A DNA stretch of 64,000 nucleotides from NCBI GenBank assembly GCA_963693285.1, contig OY848920.1:1304501-1368500 (forward strand), read 5' to 3'. The translations under genes and the position numbers were made by a program. This stretch comes from Xestospongia muta (Eukaryota; Porifera; Demospongiae; Haplosclerida; Petrosiidae). The number at the start of each line of letters is the position of its first letter. The first letter of the stretch is position 1. The notes beneath the pieces were generated by a model. That model saw nothing but the letters and a program-made list of their open reading frames with translations, was not told the origin of the DNA and made no database searches. Of this stretch, positions 1 to 13,203 are shown in pieces.

Positions 1-4
1 AATG

Positions 5-516
5 TACAAAACAGGTATAATCTGTTTCCTCTTAACTACATTACAAAACAGGAAAGATTACTTAGCTCTTTCTTAACAATTGAATATAGTAAACCTCTTA
101 TTGTACCCTATTTGATATTATGACCAACTTGTAAACAACTTCTTGTATATAAATGACACTCTTCTTTACTCTGTATCCACTGTGATTACAAAGACACATT
201 TTTGAGAATTTCTTTTAATGAAATCACCTTATCTATCAAAAGCAACATTCCATGTCTTAAATTATAAAATTAGAAGCGATGTTATTCAATGAAACAGAAA
301 ACATACAAAACAGGTATAACCTGTTTCCTCTTAATTACATTCCAACAGGAAAGATGCCCTGGCTCTTTCTTAACAATTGAATATAGTAAACCTCTAATTG
401 TACTCCATTTGATATCATAACGAACTTGTAAACAACTTCTTGTATATAAACAACGCTCTTCTTTATTCTGTATCTAGTGTGATTACAAAGACACATTTTT
501 GAGAATTTCTTTTAAT
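5..516 (+). promoter_or_regulatory. duplicated promoter region of the first peptide gene
   Basis: Two diverged copies of a roughly 215-bp block lie in tandem (5-219 and 304-516), about 297-299 bases apart. Both contain a TATATAAA box (146-153 and 443-450). The second box is 96-103 bases upstream of the ATG at 546 and is the likely core promoter. The first leads into sequence with no start codon and is probably a relic. The equivalent boxes of the second tandem unit are at 4102-4109 and 4399-4406. Confidence 0.6.
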
Positions 517-545
517 AGCTTGCCGTCAAAGACTGTGATTTCAAT

Positions 546-1310
546 ATGAAGTTCCTTCTGGTTCTTGTAGCATTGTTCTGTCTTGCATACTGTGAGACAC
601 CACAAGTTGGTAAGCAACATAATAAGCTCTCATAGAAGTTTAATATCTTATAGGAGAAACTGAAGATGACAAAATTAGTCAAGACTTTGACACATTCGCG
701 GAAAATGCAGAGGATCCACTTGCAAAAGAAGAAGACGAAGGTATAGTGTTTAAAATTTTCATATAGTTTATATGTTATTTATAGAGATATATTCATTAAT
801 ATTGTTTTATCTTTCAATTATTTTCTGTGATATTTACTTCAATCTCATTATTTCTCATATAGACGTGTCTTCAGAGCTGTATCGATATCGACATATAACC
901 TGTATACTTTGCATCTGTACCAAACCTAATGCATATGGTATATAATAAAATATTAAGATAATTATATCATATGATTTTTATAGGGTATGCCAATAAAGCA
1001 TTGTGTTACAAATGTAAGTCTTGTTGTTTTAAATACCATTAACCATTTTAACTTTTATAGGTTATGATTACAAAAAGAAGTACTGGAGGGTCTGCTATAA
1101 ATGCTACTGTCGTGGTCGTAAATATGGTATGTTAAATAGTACTAATGTACAATACATGTACAAAATGTTACAACTCATATTTAATCATTATCCATTCTTT
1201 AGGAATCTATGATGTCTACTATGCATACTGCCGAAGCTGTAAGTTATAAACATTTCAATACATTTAAAACATTGTTTGTGTATTTTGCTTTAGGTCGTCG
1301 CTATTACTAG
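546..1310 (+). CDS. secreted Cys/Tyr-rich peptide, four CxxC pairs (copy P1)
   Basis: Seven exons read by eye: 546-609, 654-740, 863-937, 984-1013, 1061-1126, 1203-1238, 1294-1310 (TAG). All six introns are GT-AG and all are phase 1. The product is 124 residues. It opens with a signal peptide (MKFLLVLVALFCLAYC), then an acidic Glu/Asp-rich pro-region of about 30 residues. A basic, Tyr- and Cys-rich C-terminal half follows, with the motifs CILCIC, ALCYKC, VCYKCYC and YCRSC. Four CxxC pairs are shared with the minus-strand paralogues at 8.7-35 kb; this copy has two extra cysteines. The acidic pro part next to a cationic Cys-rich part resembles precursors of antimicrobial or venom-type peptides, but no known family was recognised and the function is unknown. 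Confidence 0.85.
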
Positions 1311-3987
1311 CTACATGATTTGATTCATGGATTGGAACAATGTATCAAGTAATAACACAGTCAAACATTTTAAGCTTTTTTATATAGGCTAGGTTAGGCC
1401 AAATATATACCATTGGTATTTTTTTTTATTTTGCTGTTAATTTTCCTATTTTTTCTTGTTTTCATTGATAAAATTTAAAGCAAGCTTTAAGTTAAACTTT
1501 CAAATATGGTCAAGAGATTACTGGTTATAATTGTTTGTCTGATACTGTTTTAAACTGAAAGTGGCAGTTGTATGCTATGAGCTATGAACTATGGATTTCT
1601 CTTTCTAACAGAAATATATCACTAATTGTTAACACATATGTTAACAATTAATTATATAATTAATAGCTTTGGTATAAATTAACAAAAGAAGGGAGTCACC
1701 TTATCTATCAAAACCAACATTCCCTGGAAGTACACTGTAAGCAAAGACACAAATTTGTAGACAAACTGACTGAGACTTGTAGACAAAACAAAACAAAACA
1801 AAAAACTTGACAAAACGAGAGTAAGTGAAATGGAATGTCACCAAAATGAGAACAAATCTATGAACATCTTGTGTTAATAAATTCATTTAAAAATGCATTT
1901 TAATTTTTATATGATAATTAAAGAAGTTAATGATGTATACTAACTGTCATACAAGCATATATATCTTAGGCTTCATGAAATTAATTGGTTGTGTATACAC
2001 TTATATCAGGAATTCCATATATCGATGATAGAAGAACGTATACAACCAAAAACATTCAAGGGCTGTGGCATTTTGGGAGGGGACAGGTGGAGCATTAATA
2101 TATAGTCTTCAATTAGCACAATCTTAAGAGAAAATTTAATAGACTAACAATAATTTGGTTATACTTAATTTACTCACTTTCCCCGATATTTTTGTCACTG
2201 CAATGCTTAAGTAATAACAATCATTTTACTGAACATAATCAAGTTAATTAATTGTTAAGTCACAACCCTTTAGCTATCGTTTATATTATTAATCATCAAT
2301 ATTTAAAAGTGAATTCACAATACTAATCAATGTTCTCAATAATTAAAGAAACATACATCTTGACAGTTGTCAATTATGTTATCTTGGTATGCATGCCATT
2401 ATGCAGCAAGTTATCAACTAATATCTCACACAAAGGTGTGGCATAGTCATGGTTTCACTGGCCTTACAATATAACACAAATTTTAATATGATAAAATAGC
2501 ATGAGTTTGTGGCTTATCAATTTGTAACATTCATTAGTTTGTTCTTGATGCAATTAACGATAATAATATTTTCTAATCAAGACATTTATATTACATTCAA
2601 CTGATGAGCCACAATGCTCGAAATATAGGCAGAGAAGCAAGCTAGTGAAAAGCTTCAAGCATAATAGTCACTCCTATCATCATAGTACTCATGGTTAGTG
2701 TTACTGCTTGCTATAAGCATTGCCAATTAATGGATGTAGTTTAACTTCATTGGTTGCTTTCAATTGTTGCATACAACAATGTAATAAAATGAAGCGTGTA
2801 GACATACAAATATAATTACCACATAGTCCAGATGACTATAGGATCACCTGGCACACTGTATACCAGGCGGAACATATAGTAGCTGTCTGCGACTACAATG
2901 GCTAAAACAAGTTAGCTCTTGTCTTATAAAGGAAAGGCTTTTTACAAGACATGATATTAGTGGATAAGGTGATGAAACACTACATGGTGTCATATCTTCA
3001 CAACAGGATGGTATACTACTATCATTTAGAATGTAATTTGATCTGTCTTCACATATTTTGGCATTACTACTTATAGAGTACTAATTCCAAGTTGATTGTA
3101 AATTGAACTTTCTTTGAAATGTAACCATAGTATGGTTTTAACACTTCTCCTGTCATTTTATATGCTATAATGAGCATTATAAGCCATATATGGATGTGTC
3201 TGATTGTGTTGTACTGCTTGTAGTGCCATGTTAAAGTTACGTTGCTACTTTCTTTTGCTTACCTATCAGTCCATAATTTCATCGAATGTTCTTAGACATC
3301 ATGTCTTCATCGATCATAGTACTTTATGATAATTATTGTTACTTTATGTTAATAGACTAATATTATTAAAGAGGTGGGCTAGTCACTATAACCCATAACT
3401 GTTGTTATACACACTTTTACTGTAACTTACAACTATTTTAATACACTTAAGTGTTAAATTTGCTAATAGTTTTAAATTTGTAGCAACTAAACTAATTAAC
3501 AGTCTAATAAAACTTTTACAAAATACACTATTTTGTTAGATCACAAAGTTGTATACTGATAGGATGTATTTGTTGATCTAACTAATCTATTATCATTTTT
3601 GTTGTATACAATACAGGACAATATGCTTCAAACTGTAATCATCACACTGTTGTCATAAGAAAAATATACAGATTGGTAGTTATATATTGTTATAATTATT
3701 ATCCCCACTTTTCATTAAAGATGGACTAAATAATTAAATGCTAAGTTCCATATTATATATGGAACTTCATATGCTTACAACTGGCAATAATATCATATAT
3801 GCCAGATGTCATGAAAGTGTTTGATAGGCTCTAGCAAAATTGGTGTATTCACGTAATGATAAACCACAGTAACTTACATGTTTACTATGTGGGAGCGGTA
3901 ATAGTTGAATGTGCCAAAGAGATAATATATTACTTAACAAATATAAAGAGCATGTAAAGAAACTCTATATAAGAATAACCACTTAGT
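1311..3987. other. gene-poor flank within unit 1
   Basis: No gene seen. Positions about 2875-3200 resemble 9613-9930, the promoter side of the minus-strand gene at 8714-9565. The match includes a minus-strand TATA-like box (TTTATAAG, 2923-2930), but no signal-peptide exon lies downstream of it here. It looks like a promoter whose gene was lost. The second unit has the same block at 6879-6886. Confidence 0.6.
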
Positions 3988-6900
3988 TTAACTACATTAC
4001 AAAACAGGAAAGATTACTTAGCTCTTTCTTAACAATTGAATATAGTAAACCTCTTATTGTACCCTATTTGATATTATGACCAACTTGTAAACAACTTCTT
4101 GTATATAAATGACACTCTTCTTTACTCTGTATCCACTGTGATTACAAAGACACATTTTTGAGAATTTCTTTTAATGAAATCACCTTATCTATCAAAAGCA
4201 ACATTCCATGTCTTAAATTATAAAATTAGAAGCGATGTTATTCAATGAAACAGAAAACATACAAAACAGGTATAACCTGTTTCCTCTTAATTACATTCCA
4301 ACAGGAAAGATGCCCTGGCTCTTTCTTAACAATTGAATATAGTAAACCTCTAATTGTACTCCATTTGATATCATAACGAACTTGTAAACAACTTCTTGTA
4401 TATAAACAACGCTCTTCTTTATTCTGTATCTAGTGTGATTACAAAGACACATTTTTGAGAATTTCTTTTAATAGCTTGCCGTCAAAGACTGTGATTTCAA
4501 TATGAAGTTCCTTCTGGTTCTTGTAGCATTGTTCTGTCTTGCATACTGTGAGACACCACAAGTTGGTAAGCAACATAATAAGCTCTCATAGAAGTTTAAT
4601 ATCTTATAGGAGAAACTGAAGATGACAAAATTAGTCAAGACTTTGACACATTCGCGGAAAATGCAGAGGATCCACTTGCAAAAGAAGAAGACGAAGGTAT
4701 AGTGTTTAAAATTTTCATATAGTTTATATGTTATTTATAGAGATATATTCATTAATATTGTTTTATCTTTCAATTATTTTCTGTGATATTTACTTCAATC
4801 TCATTATTTCTCATATAGACGTGTCTTCAGAGCTGTATCGATATCGACATATAACCTGTATACTTTGCATCTGTACCAAACCTAATGCATATGGTATATA
4901 ATAAAATATTAAGATAATTATATCATATGATTTTTATAGGGTATGCCAATAAAGCATTGTGTTACAAATGTAAGTCTTGTTGTTTTAAATACCATTAACC
5001 ATTTTAACTTTTATAGGTTATGATTACAAAAAGAAGTACTGGAGGGTCTGCTATAAATGCTACTGTCGTGGTCGTAAATATGGTATGTTAAATAGTACTA
5101 ATGTACAATACATGTACAAAATGTTACAACTCATATTTAATCATTATCCATTCTTTAGGAATCTATGATGTCTACTATGCATACTGCCGAAGCTGTAAGT
5201 TATAAACATTTCAATACATTTAAAACATTGTTTGTGTATTTTGCTTTAGGTCGTCGCTATTACTAGCTACATGATTTGATTCATGGATTGGAACAATGTA
5301 TCAAGTAATAACACAGTCAAACATTTTAAGCTTTTTTATATAGGCTAGGTTAGGCCAAATATATACCATTGGTATTTTTTTTTATTTTGCTGTTAATTTT
5401 CCTATTTTTTCTTGTTTTCATTGATAAAATTTAAAGCAAGCTTTAAGTTAAACTTTCAAATATGGTCAAGAGATTACTGGTTATAATTGTTTGTCTGATA
5501 CTGTTTTAAACTGAAAGTGGCAGTTGTATGCTATGAGCTATGAACTATGGATTTCTCTTTCTAACAGAAATATATCACTAATTGTTAACACATATGTTAA
5601 CAATTAATTATATAATTAATAGCTTTGGTATAAATTAACAAAAGAAGGGAGTCACCTTATCTATCAAAACCAACATTCCCTGGAAGTACACTGTAAGCAA
5701 AGACACAAATTTGTAGACAAACTGACTGAGACTTGTAGACAAAACAAAACAAAACAAAAAACTTGACAAAACGAGAGTAAGTGAAATGGAATGTCACCAA
5801 AATGAGAACAAATCTATGAACATCTTGTGTTAATAAATTCATTTAAAAATGCATTTTAATTTTTATATGATAATTAAAGAAGTTAATGATGTATACTAAC
5901 TGTCATACAAGCATATATATCTTAGGCTTCATGAAATTAATTGGTTGTGTATACACTTATATCAGGAATTCCATATATCGATGATAGAAGAACGTATACA
6001 ACCAAAAACATTCAAGGGCTGTGGCATTTTGGGAGGGGACAGGTGGAGCATTAATATATAGTCTTCAATTAGCACAATCTTAAGAGAAAATTTAATAGAC
6101 TAACAATAATTTGGTTATACTTAATTTACTCACTTTCCCCGATATTTTTGTCACTGCAATGCTTAAGTAATAACAATCATTTTACTGAACATAATCAAGT
6201 TAATTAATTGTTAAGTCACAACCCTTTAGCTATCGTTTATATTATTAATCATCAATATTTAAAAGTGAATTCACAATACTAATCAATGTTCTCAATAATT
6301 AAAGAAACATACATCTTGACAGTTGTCAATTATGTTATCTTGGTATGCATGCCATTATGCAGCAAGTTATCAACTAATATCTCACACAAAGGTGTGGCAT
6401 AGTCATGGTTTCACTGGCCTTACAATATAACACAAATTTTAATATGATAAAATAGCATGAGTTTGTGGCTTATCAATTTGTAACATTCATTAGTTTGTTC
6501 TTGATGCAATTAACGATAATAATATTTTCTAATCAAGACATTTATATTACATTCAACTGATGAGCCACAATGCTCGAAATATAGGCAGAGAAGCAAGCTA
6601 GTGAAAAGCTTCAAGCATAATAGTCACTCCTATCATCATAGTACTCATGGTTAGTGTTACTGCTTGCTATAAGCATTGCCAATTAATGGATGTAGTTTAA
6701 CTTCATTGGTTGCTTTCAATTGTTGCATACAACAATGTAATAAAATGAAGCGTGTAGACATACAAATATAATTACCACATAGTCCAGATGACTATAGGAT
6801 CACCTGGCACACTGTATACCAGGCGGAACATATAGTAGCTGTCTGCGACTACAATGGCTAAAACAAGTTAGCTCTTGTCTTATAAAGGAAAGGCTTTTTA

Positions 6901-7943
6901 CAAGACATGATATTAGTGGATAAGGTGATGAAACACTACATGGTGTCATATCTTCACAACAGGATGGTATACTACTATCATTTAGAATGTAATTTGATCT
7001 GTCTTCACATATTTTGGCATTACTACTTATAGAGTACTAATTCCAAGTTGATTGTAAATTGAACTTTCTTTGAAATGTAACCATAGTATGGTTTTAACAC
7101 TTCTCCTGTCATTTTATATGCTATAATGAGCATTATAAGCCATATATGGATGTGTCTGATTGTGTTGTACTGCTTGTAGTGCCATGTTAAAGTTACGTTG
7201 CTACTTTCTTTTGCTTACCTATCAGTCCATAATTTCATCGAATGTTCTTAGACATCATGTCTTCATCGATCATAGTACTTTATGATAATTATTGTTACTT
7301 TATGTTAATAGACTAATATTATTAAAGAGGTGGGCTAGTCACTATAACCCATAACTGTTGTTATACACACTTTTACTGTAACTTACAACTATTTTAATAC
7401 ACTTAAGTGTTAAATTTGCTAATAGTTTTAAATTTGTAGCAACTAAACTAATTAACAGTCTAATAAAACTTTTACAAAATACACTATTTTGTTAGATCAC
7501 AAAGTTGTATACTGATAGGATGTATTTGTTGATCTAACTAATCTATTATCATTTTTGTTGTATACAATACAGGACAATATGCTTCAAACTGTAATCATCA
7601 CACTGTTGTCATAAGAAAAATATACAGATTGGTAGTTATATATTGTTATAATTATTATCCCCACTTTTCATTAAAGATGGACTAAATAATTAAATGCTAA
7701 GTTCCATATTATATATGGAACTTCATATGCTTACAACTGGCAATAATATCATATATGCCAGATGTCATGAAAGTGTTTGATAGGCTCTAGCAAAATTGGT
7801 GTATTCACGTAATGATAAACCACAGTAACTTACATGTTTACTATGTGGGAGCGGTAATAGTTGAATGTGCCAAAGAGATAATATATTACTTAACAAATAT
7901 AAAGAGCATGTAAAGAAACTCTATATAAGAATAACCACTTAGT
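3988..7943. repeat. 3,956-bp tandem duplication, unit 2
   Basis: Second copy of the unit. It starts inside the sequence corresponding to position 32, so it lacks the first bases seen at 1-31. After 7948 the sequence diverges from unit 1 into unique DNA. Confidence 0.95.
4502..5266 (+). CDS. secreted Cys/Tyr-rich peptide (copy P2, identical to P1)
   Basis: Exact second copy carried by the tandem duplication. Exons by offset are 4502-4565, 4610-4696, 4819-4893, 4940-4969, 5017-5082, 5159-5194 and 5250-5266. The predicted 124-residue product, splice sites and promoter (TATATAAA 4399-4406) match the first copy. If the duplication is real, the gene dose is doubled with no divergence; if it is an assembly error, there is one gene. 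Confidence 0.8.
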
Positions 7944-8713
7944 TTAACAACTTATATGATTTCATTGAAGACCTTAAAGAGTGTTAAAATACTGATTACA
8001 TTCCAAGTTAATTGGATCATGTTTACTTGTGGGAGAATATAATATCATGACATGAAATATTAGCAATATGTATAAATGTATGTCATGACTAAACTTGCCA
8101 AAGAAATGTAATTTTACTTTTTATTGGATAATCAGAGAAGGTGATGATCAAAATAACACAATACGATACAACAATATATATATATCTTGTAGAGTACATG
8201 CATACTACATAAGTAGATTACATATTGATAGAAAATAATTTTGTACGACAAACAGACCAACTCTTATAATATAAAACCACGACATTAATAACTAGTTAGT
8301 GGAATACTAAGCTTGAAATTTATCATTTTCGTATGGAATCATTAGATGTCAATTGATTGAAATTTAAAGTTTTCCTTCTATAATATGATTGTTATAAATG
8401 TTACAGTGATGCACATCACTAACTATAGGATGTGGCTCAAAGACTGTTTCCTCCTCTTTTTACTGCAAAGCTATAGATTTATTTTAGATTCGGTATAGAG
8501 CTTGTATAATATGTGACTATTCTCTTTATTAGTGATCATATTAATGTTTGTATGTAAACCATAACTTGTGATTTCATATAATGATATTTTAAGTTCACTT
8601 GATATCATTAACATACTACATTTTAAAAATGTTAAGACCTAGATAGAAAGTGTTATAAAAAGTAAAGTCGACAAAAAATTTGAGCATATTCCTGACCAAA
8701 GTTGTCACCTTAT
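5267..8713. other. gene-poor flank of P2 and spacer to P3
   Basis: Up to 7943 this repeats the 3' flank of P1. From 7944 to 8713 it is AT-rich unique sequence in which I see no gene, RNA or repeat I can support. Confidence 0.5.
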
Positions 8714-9565
8714 TTAAATACCTATAAAAGAAATAAATATATAATATCAACCAGTTAAATATCTTTATCTTACAAGTGGAGCAGAAAGCAAATGCGTCAT
8801 ATTGATCTGAAGAGAATAAAAAATAAATTATTAAATATTAACAAAAACCTTATCTTGTGTATAACATGAATGCATTTATACACCTTAATACATTCATGGC
8901 ATTAATGCCCATAATATGAATATAAAGGATATCATGTACACATAACTAAAAACTATTCATGATTTACCAGTTGATCGACGAGTACAACTGTAGCAAAATC
9001 TGTTGAAAGTATTTTTATCATTGCCTAAGAGGAGGAATAGTGAACTAGTAAATACTTAATTGAGTCTGTAAACATAATTTATAATACTTACATTCACGAC
9101 AGTGGGCATATTGAGCTATACCTGCATAAAATACAAAGATGGAAACATTTAGAGAAAATTGATCTAGTATCTTACCATTTTGGTCGACATTTCCAAAGTG
9201 ACAATACCTACACGTCTTATAGGCATGTATTGTGGGGGTATCTATAAAGAGAAGAGTGTATAAGATAGCTAATGCAACAGTAATGATTGTTTGCACTAAT
9301 GTCATAATATATTGTATATGTTGGTTTAGAGCCTCTACTCTTGTGTAAAAAGTACTTACATGCATGATTTGATTCTTTGGCAGGGGTATCTTCCTTAGGA
9401 TACTCATTATTTTTTAAGAATGGATGAAACGCCTGTTCAACATTCTTTTCTTGAAAGTCCGGGTCTATAAAGTAAATGAAAGCTATTCTTAAAAATGAAC
9501 CTACCAAAACTGGGTCTGCAATAAGCAATGTAGAATATTGTCACAAAGATCAGAAGGATCTTCAT
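8714..9565 (-). CDS. secreted Cys-rich peptide, four CxxC pairs (copy P3)
   Basis: Seven exons on the minus strand, listed 5' to 3': 9505-9565, 9360-9464, 9176-9241, 9092-9121, 8968-9024, 8774-8806, 8714-8721 (TAA). All introns are GT-AG and phase 1. The 119-residue product has the signal peptide MKILLIFVTIFYIAYC, an acidic/polar pro exon, then CRYC, AHCREC, FCYSC and FCSTC. Exons 3, 4 and 5 are 66, 30 and 57 bases, the same as in the array genes; exon 4 is also 30 bases in P1. This copy is therefore a bridge between P1/P2 and the array. A TATA-like TTTATAAG on the minus strand (9662-9669) lies about 100 bases upstream of the ATG. Function is unknown. Confidence 0.85.
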
Positions 9566-9661
9566 ATCAACTGTTGTCTTTGACAATGAAGTAAAATAAA
9601 AACTTTAAAAGATATAGTAGCTTTCTGTGACTACAATGGCTAAAAACAAGTTTGCTCTTGT

Positions 9662-9669
9662 CTTATAAA
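9662..9669 (-). promoter_or_regulatory. TATA-like box of peptide gene P3
   Basis: TTTATAAG on the minus strand, 97-104 bases before the ATG at 9565. Spacing matches the TATA box of P1 and the TTTAAAAG boxes of the array genes (for example 13294-13301). Confidence 0.45.
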
Positions 9670-9830
9670 GGAGGGACTGTTTACTAGTTACGATGTCAGT
9701 GGATAAGGTGATGAAACACTACAAAGTATAATATCTTTACAACAGATGGTATACTATTATCATTGAAATCTAATTTGATCTGTCTTCACATATTGTGACA
9801 TTACTACCTGTCGAGTACAAATTCATCAAT

Positions 9831-10080
9831 CAATGTTGATTGTAGATTGAACTTCCTTTGAAATGTAACCATGGTCCATGGTATGGTTTTAAGGCTTCTG
9901 CGCTTATTTTATATGCTATAATGAGTTTATCAATAATTTCTTTATTCAATTTAAGCAATGTTGATTGTAGATTGAACTTCCTTTGAAATGTAACCATGGT
10001 CCATGGTATGGTTTTAAGGCTTCTGTGCTTATTTTATATGCTATAATGAGTTTATCAATAATTTCTTTATTCAATTTAAG
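9831..10080. repeat. 125-bp tandem duplication
   Basis: The block starting at 9831 repeats at 9956 with only about one visible difference (CTGCGC versus CTGTGC). Each copy contains the internal palindrome ACCATGGTCCATGGT. The parent sequence also exists, without the duplication, near 3090-3180 and 7046-7136. Confidence 0.85.
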
Positions 10081-12360
10081 CCATTTGTGGCCAACTTTTG
10101 GAAAATCACACTTTTAGCTCTAAAAAATTGGGAAAAAACATGGTTACATGGTTACATGATTGTTTTGCACAAGATGTTTGTCAAAGTTGGTATCCAGGAA
10201 GTACTTAGCTACAACATTTGATAATTATCCCATAATAAGTAGCCATATAGCTATATAAGATATATATGCCACCTTCCTTTCTAATTTTACAATGCAATAA
10301 ACTGGTTTGCATATATTAATATGTTAATTAATGTATGTCAATGTATAGAAAGGTCAATATTTATGACATTTTTCTTTATTAGTCAGTGTCAAAGGTTTCA
10401 GTATTTCTTCTTTAGTGCATAATGATATTGAGTTTGAAACTTTGTAAAAATTCCATTAAATGGCCTTTTGTTTGATTATCCTGTTTGTCAACATCTGATA
10501 TCTGATTGTGTGTAATATTGCTTGTAGCAATTATTAAAGTTCTTCACTTTCTTTTACTACCTTTTTAGTGCACAATTTCAGCATATATTCTATGACATCA
10601 TGTCTTCATCAATCACAGTATCTTTATGATAATTATTGTTACTTTATGGTAATAGACTATTATTATTGAAGAGGTGGGCTGGTTACCGTAACCCATAACA
10701 CATTTAATTGGTAAATTTGTTAACTCATTTGGCTTCTATACAAACTAATAACATGGTCAAACATAACGTTTACACCATATATTGACATGTTAATTAAGTC
10801 TGGCGTCTCTATGGCAAGGCATCCTTAAGAAAAGGTTGTTTTCAAGTAATAGTTCCTGAACTAAAAATGTAATATATTGAATTATCAAACCCACGTCTGA
10901 CTATATTAGCATCATATATGAGACAATGTAATATGTACAAATGTATAACATGATTGGATTAGCAAAGAAATGTAACTAAACCCTTAATAGAGTATAATTT
11001 AAAAGGTGATGAATTTGCATCTATTAAAAAAAGCCTTTGTAATATATCTGATAAGTCTTCTGTTATGTCTGTGTATGTTACCAATTAATAAGAAGTACTT
11101 ATGTATGTTCAATATATCTATTTGTTGTGTCTAAAGTATTGGTATTGAAATATATTAGTAGTCAATTTGTGTATTAGTAAGTTTGAATGTAATAAAAACA
11201 TTAGATGTCAGATAGGCGTCCTATATTGGCGGGCTCTATTTAATTGTTAATGGCTTTATGTTTTTTACTTGCTCAAATAACTATGAGAAATAACCTAATT
11301 TACAACTGTATTTCTTTATGAATGTACACCATATCACTATGACTACAATATATCAACTAGAATGTTACTTGGTATCCTGTGGTGATTAAATTTGTATATG
11401 TATAAGACATTAGTAAAATGGTATTTACAGTTAATGTCCATACTCCAGTTCAATGGCTTGATTGAAGTCTTAAATTGATGTGATAAACTTTGTTACTATG
11501 GGTGCACAGTTGCTATGGAAGCAGCAGAAATTATGTGTGTGTGGGTGTTAATAACATAACATTGTAATGTTTATACATTATAAGCTAATATTAGAACAAG
11601 AACATGTTGCTTGTTCAGTCAAAATCATTAATATTGATAACAGGAGGCTATAGATATATTTAGGCTGTTTATTGGGTAAATACAGTTTGCATTTCATAGC
11701 AACAACTTTCATAGATTTGCTAAGATGTGTTTTATTTGTCTTGAATTTTTTGTTACATTCCCTGTCCTTTTATCATCAAATAATAATCTAATTTTTGTTC
11801 AAAACTGTATATAATACTTGACAATAACTATAGTTTACAATTCAAAGTACTTACCTGAGACGTCTGTTATTTGGGTGTATTAATAATCACCTTTTCAATG
11901 TTAATCAATCATTAATATCAATGAATAGTTGTAACCATAAAAGGGACTTTATTTTTCACCACACTTTAGTCTTTTCATAATGTTGAACAAAGTTTTATTA
12001 ATCAACTATTATTACTTCCAATAACCTGCCTATATTACCTACAAGCTAGTTCTGCTTTATAACTATTCTAATATGTTGCTTCTGTAATGTTGCTATTGAT
12101 TGATGTGACATAATATCTTTGGTTCATGTTATTATATAGCTATTGTAGTGATGAAAAATCCCAAAATGCCTATAGCCTGAAATGTTTTCAATTCATAAAC
12201 ATTTTACTATAATGTCCTCATATAGTTCACAATTTCATGTTGAACTTTTTTTAAAACATATTTTTCTACATCAAAACAATTGGCTTAAATTTACTGAAAA
12301 AAATTTTAATCAATGTAAATGTTCGTTCGGAAACCAATGACAGATTGTTTCATTGTTTCA
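10081..12360. other. spacer between P3 and the peptide array
   Basis: No coding gene seen. From about 11,190 the sequence matches the 3'-flank spacer of the array units. It includes the splice-donor-like site CTCAG|GTAAGT on the minus strand (junction 11854/11855) that recurs once upstream of every minus-strand peptide gene. P3 lies 2.3 kb downstream of it. Confidence 0.55.
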
Positions 12361-13203
12361 TCAATAACCTACAATATAATAAATATAAGTATCACGATTA
12401 TGTATATTATCTTACAGGTGTGGCAGAAGGAGTAAGCTTCATATGGACCTAAACAATGACATATAGTGAAACAATATATTGCTGTACCATCTTTGATTAT
12501 ATGATAGAGATGTGTAGCCAAGTACTACACAGTCACAGTCAAAGAATTAGTCATTGCATTACTTACGTGTGGATTGATGAGTACAATGAAAGCAAAGTCT
12601 GTTTTTTGCAGTGCTACCAGAACCTAAAAAATTATTATTGATTATATTTTAAAGCATAAACATTATAACTTACATTGATAACAGAGAGCATGTTGATATT
12701 CGCCTGTAATATAAAGAGATCACACATCTACATATGTTAAATAAAATATATTTGTATCATACCATATTGGTTTGGATTGGCTAGGTGGCAAAAACTACAC
12801 GTTTTATAGGCATAAATTGCAGAGGTACCTGTGTGAAAAAGTATATGATAATTACAATAATACTTATAATTTGTGCCTTAATAATACTGTGAAAAAAACT
12901 ATAGCATCAAAAAAGTTCAATTTACTTGCATTTCCCGTTCCCTGTTCAGTTGTGTCATGTTGAGTAAATGGAGCTTCATTGTCTTGTAAAAGTCTATTGA
13001 AGTCTTGATCAGGAGTCTTTTCTTTAAAGTTTGACTCTAAATAGAGGATTAATATTTTACATTTAGATATATAACTTTAACAGACACACACACATACATC
13101 TATGTGTATAATATAACTATATTATAAAATACATAATAATACCAAGACTTGGTCTACAATGAGTAAACCAGAATAGTTCCACAAATACAAGAATGAGCTT
13201 CAT
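12361..13203 (-). CDS. secreted Cys-rich peptide, array copy A
   Basis: Exons 5' to 3': 13143-13203, 12926-13036, 12763-12828, 12674-12703, 12567-12623, 12416-12448, 12361-12368. The product is 121 residues. The signal peptide is MKLILVFVELFWFTHC, less typical than its neighbours because of the charged Glu and the Trp. The pro exon contains KTPDQDFNRLLQDNEAPF. The mature exons carry TCSFC, ALCYQC, LCFHC and SFCHTC. This is the only array copy that ends in TGA. It lacks Arg at the start of exon 3 because exon 2 ends in A instead of C. It is the most diverged array copy and lies at the 3' edge of the array. The splice pattern is intact, so it is probably functional. Confidence 0.82.

Larger units (their letters stand above)
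32..3987. repeat. 3,956-bp tandem duplication, unit 1
   Basis: The stretch from position 32 recurs from 3988 at a constant offset of 3,956 bases. I found no mismatch at the places I compared, including the whole peptide gene and the 3' flank. The pentamer TTAAC sits at both unit starts (32-36, 3988-3992) and at the end of unit 2 (7944-7948), so the duplication has 5-bp microhomology at its joints. Either it is very recent, or it is an assembly duplication. Confidence 0.95.

Noticed and set aside
1701..1886. 61-codon minus-strand frame, repeated at 5657-5842
   Set aside because: Low-complexity, includes an AAAAC run, no motif; identical copies are due only to the tandem duplication.
9045..9528. 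Two long minus-strand frames of 120 and 103 codons
   Set aside because: Read-through of exons and short introns of peptide gene P3; the spliced model joins all seven exons in phase and matches the paralogues.
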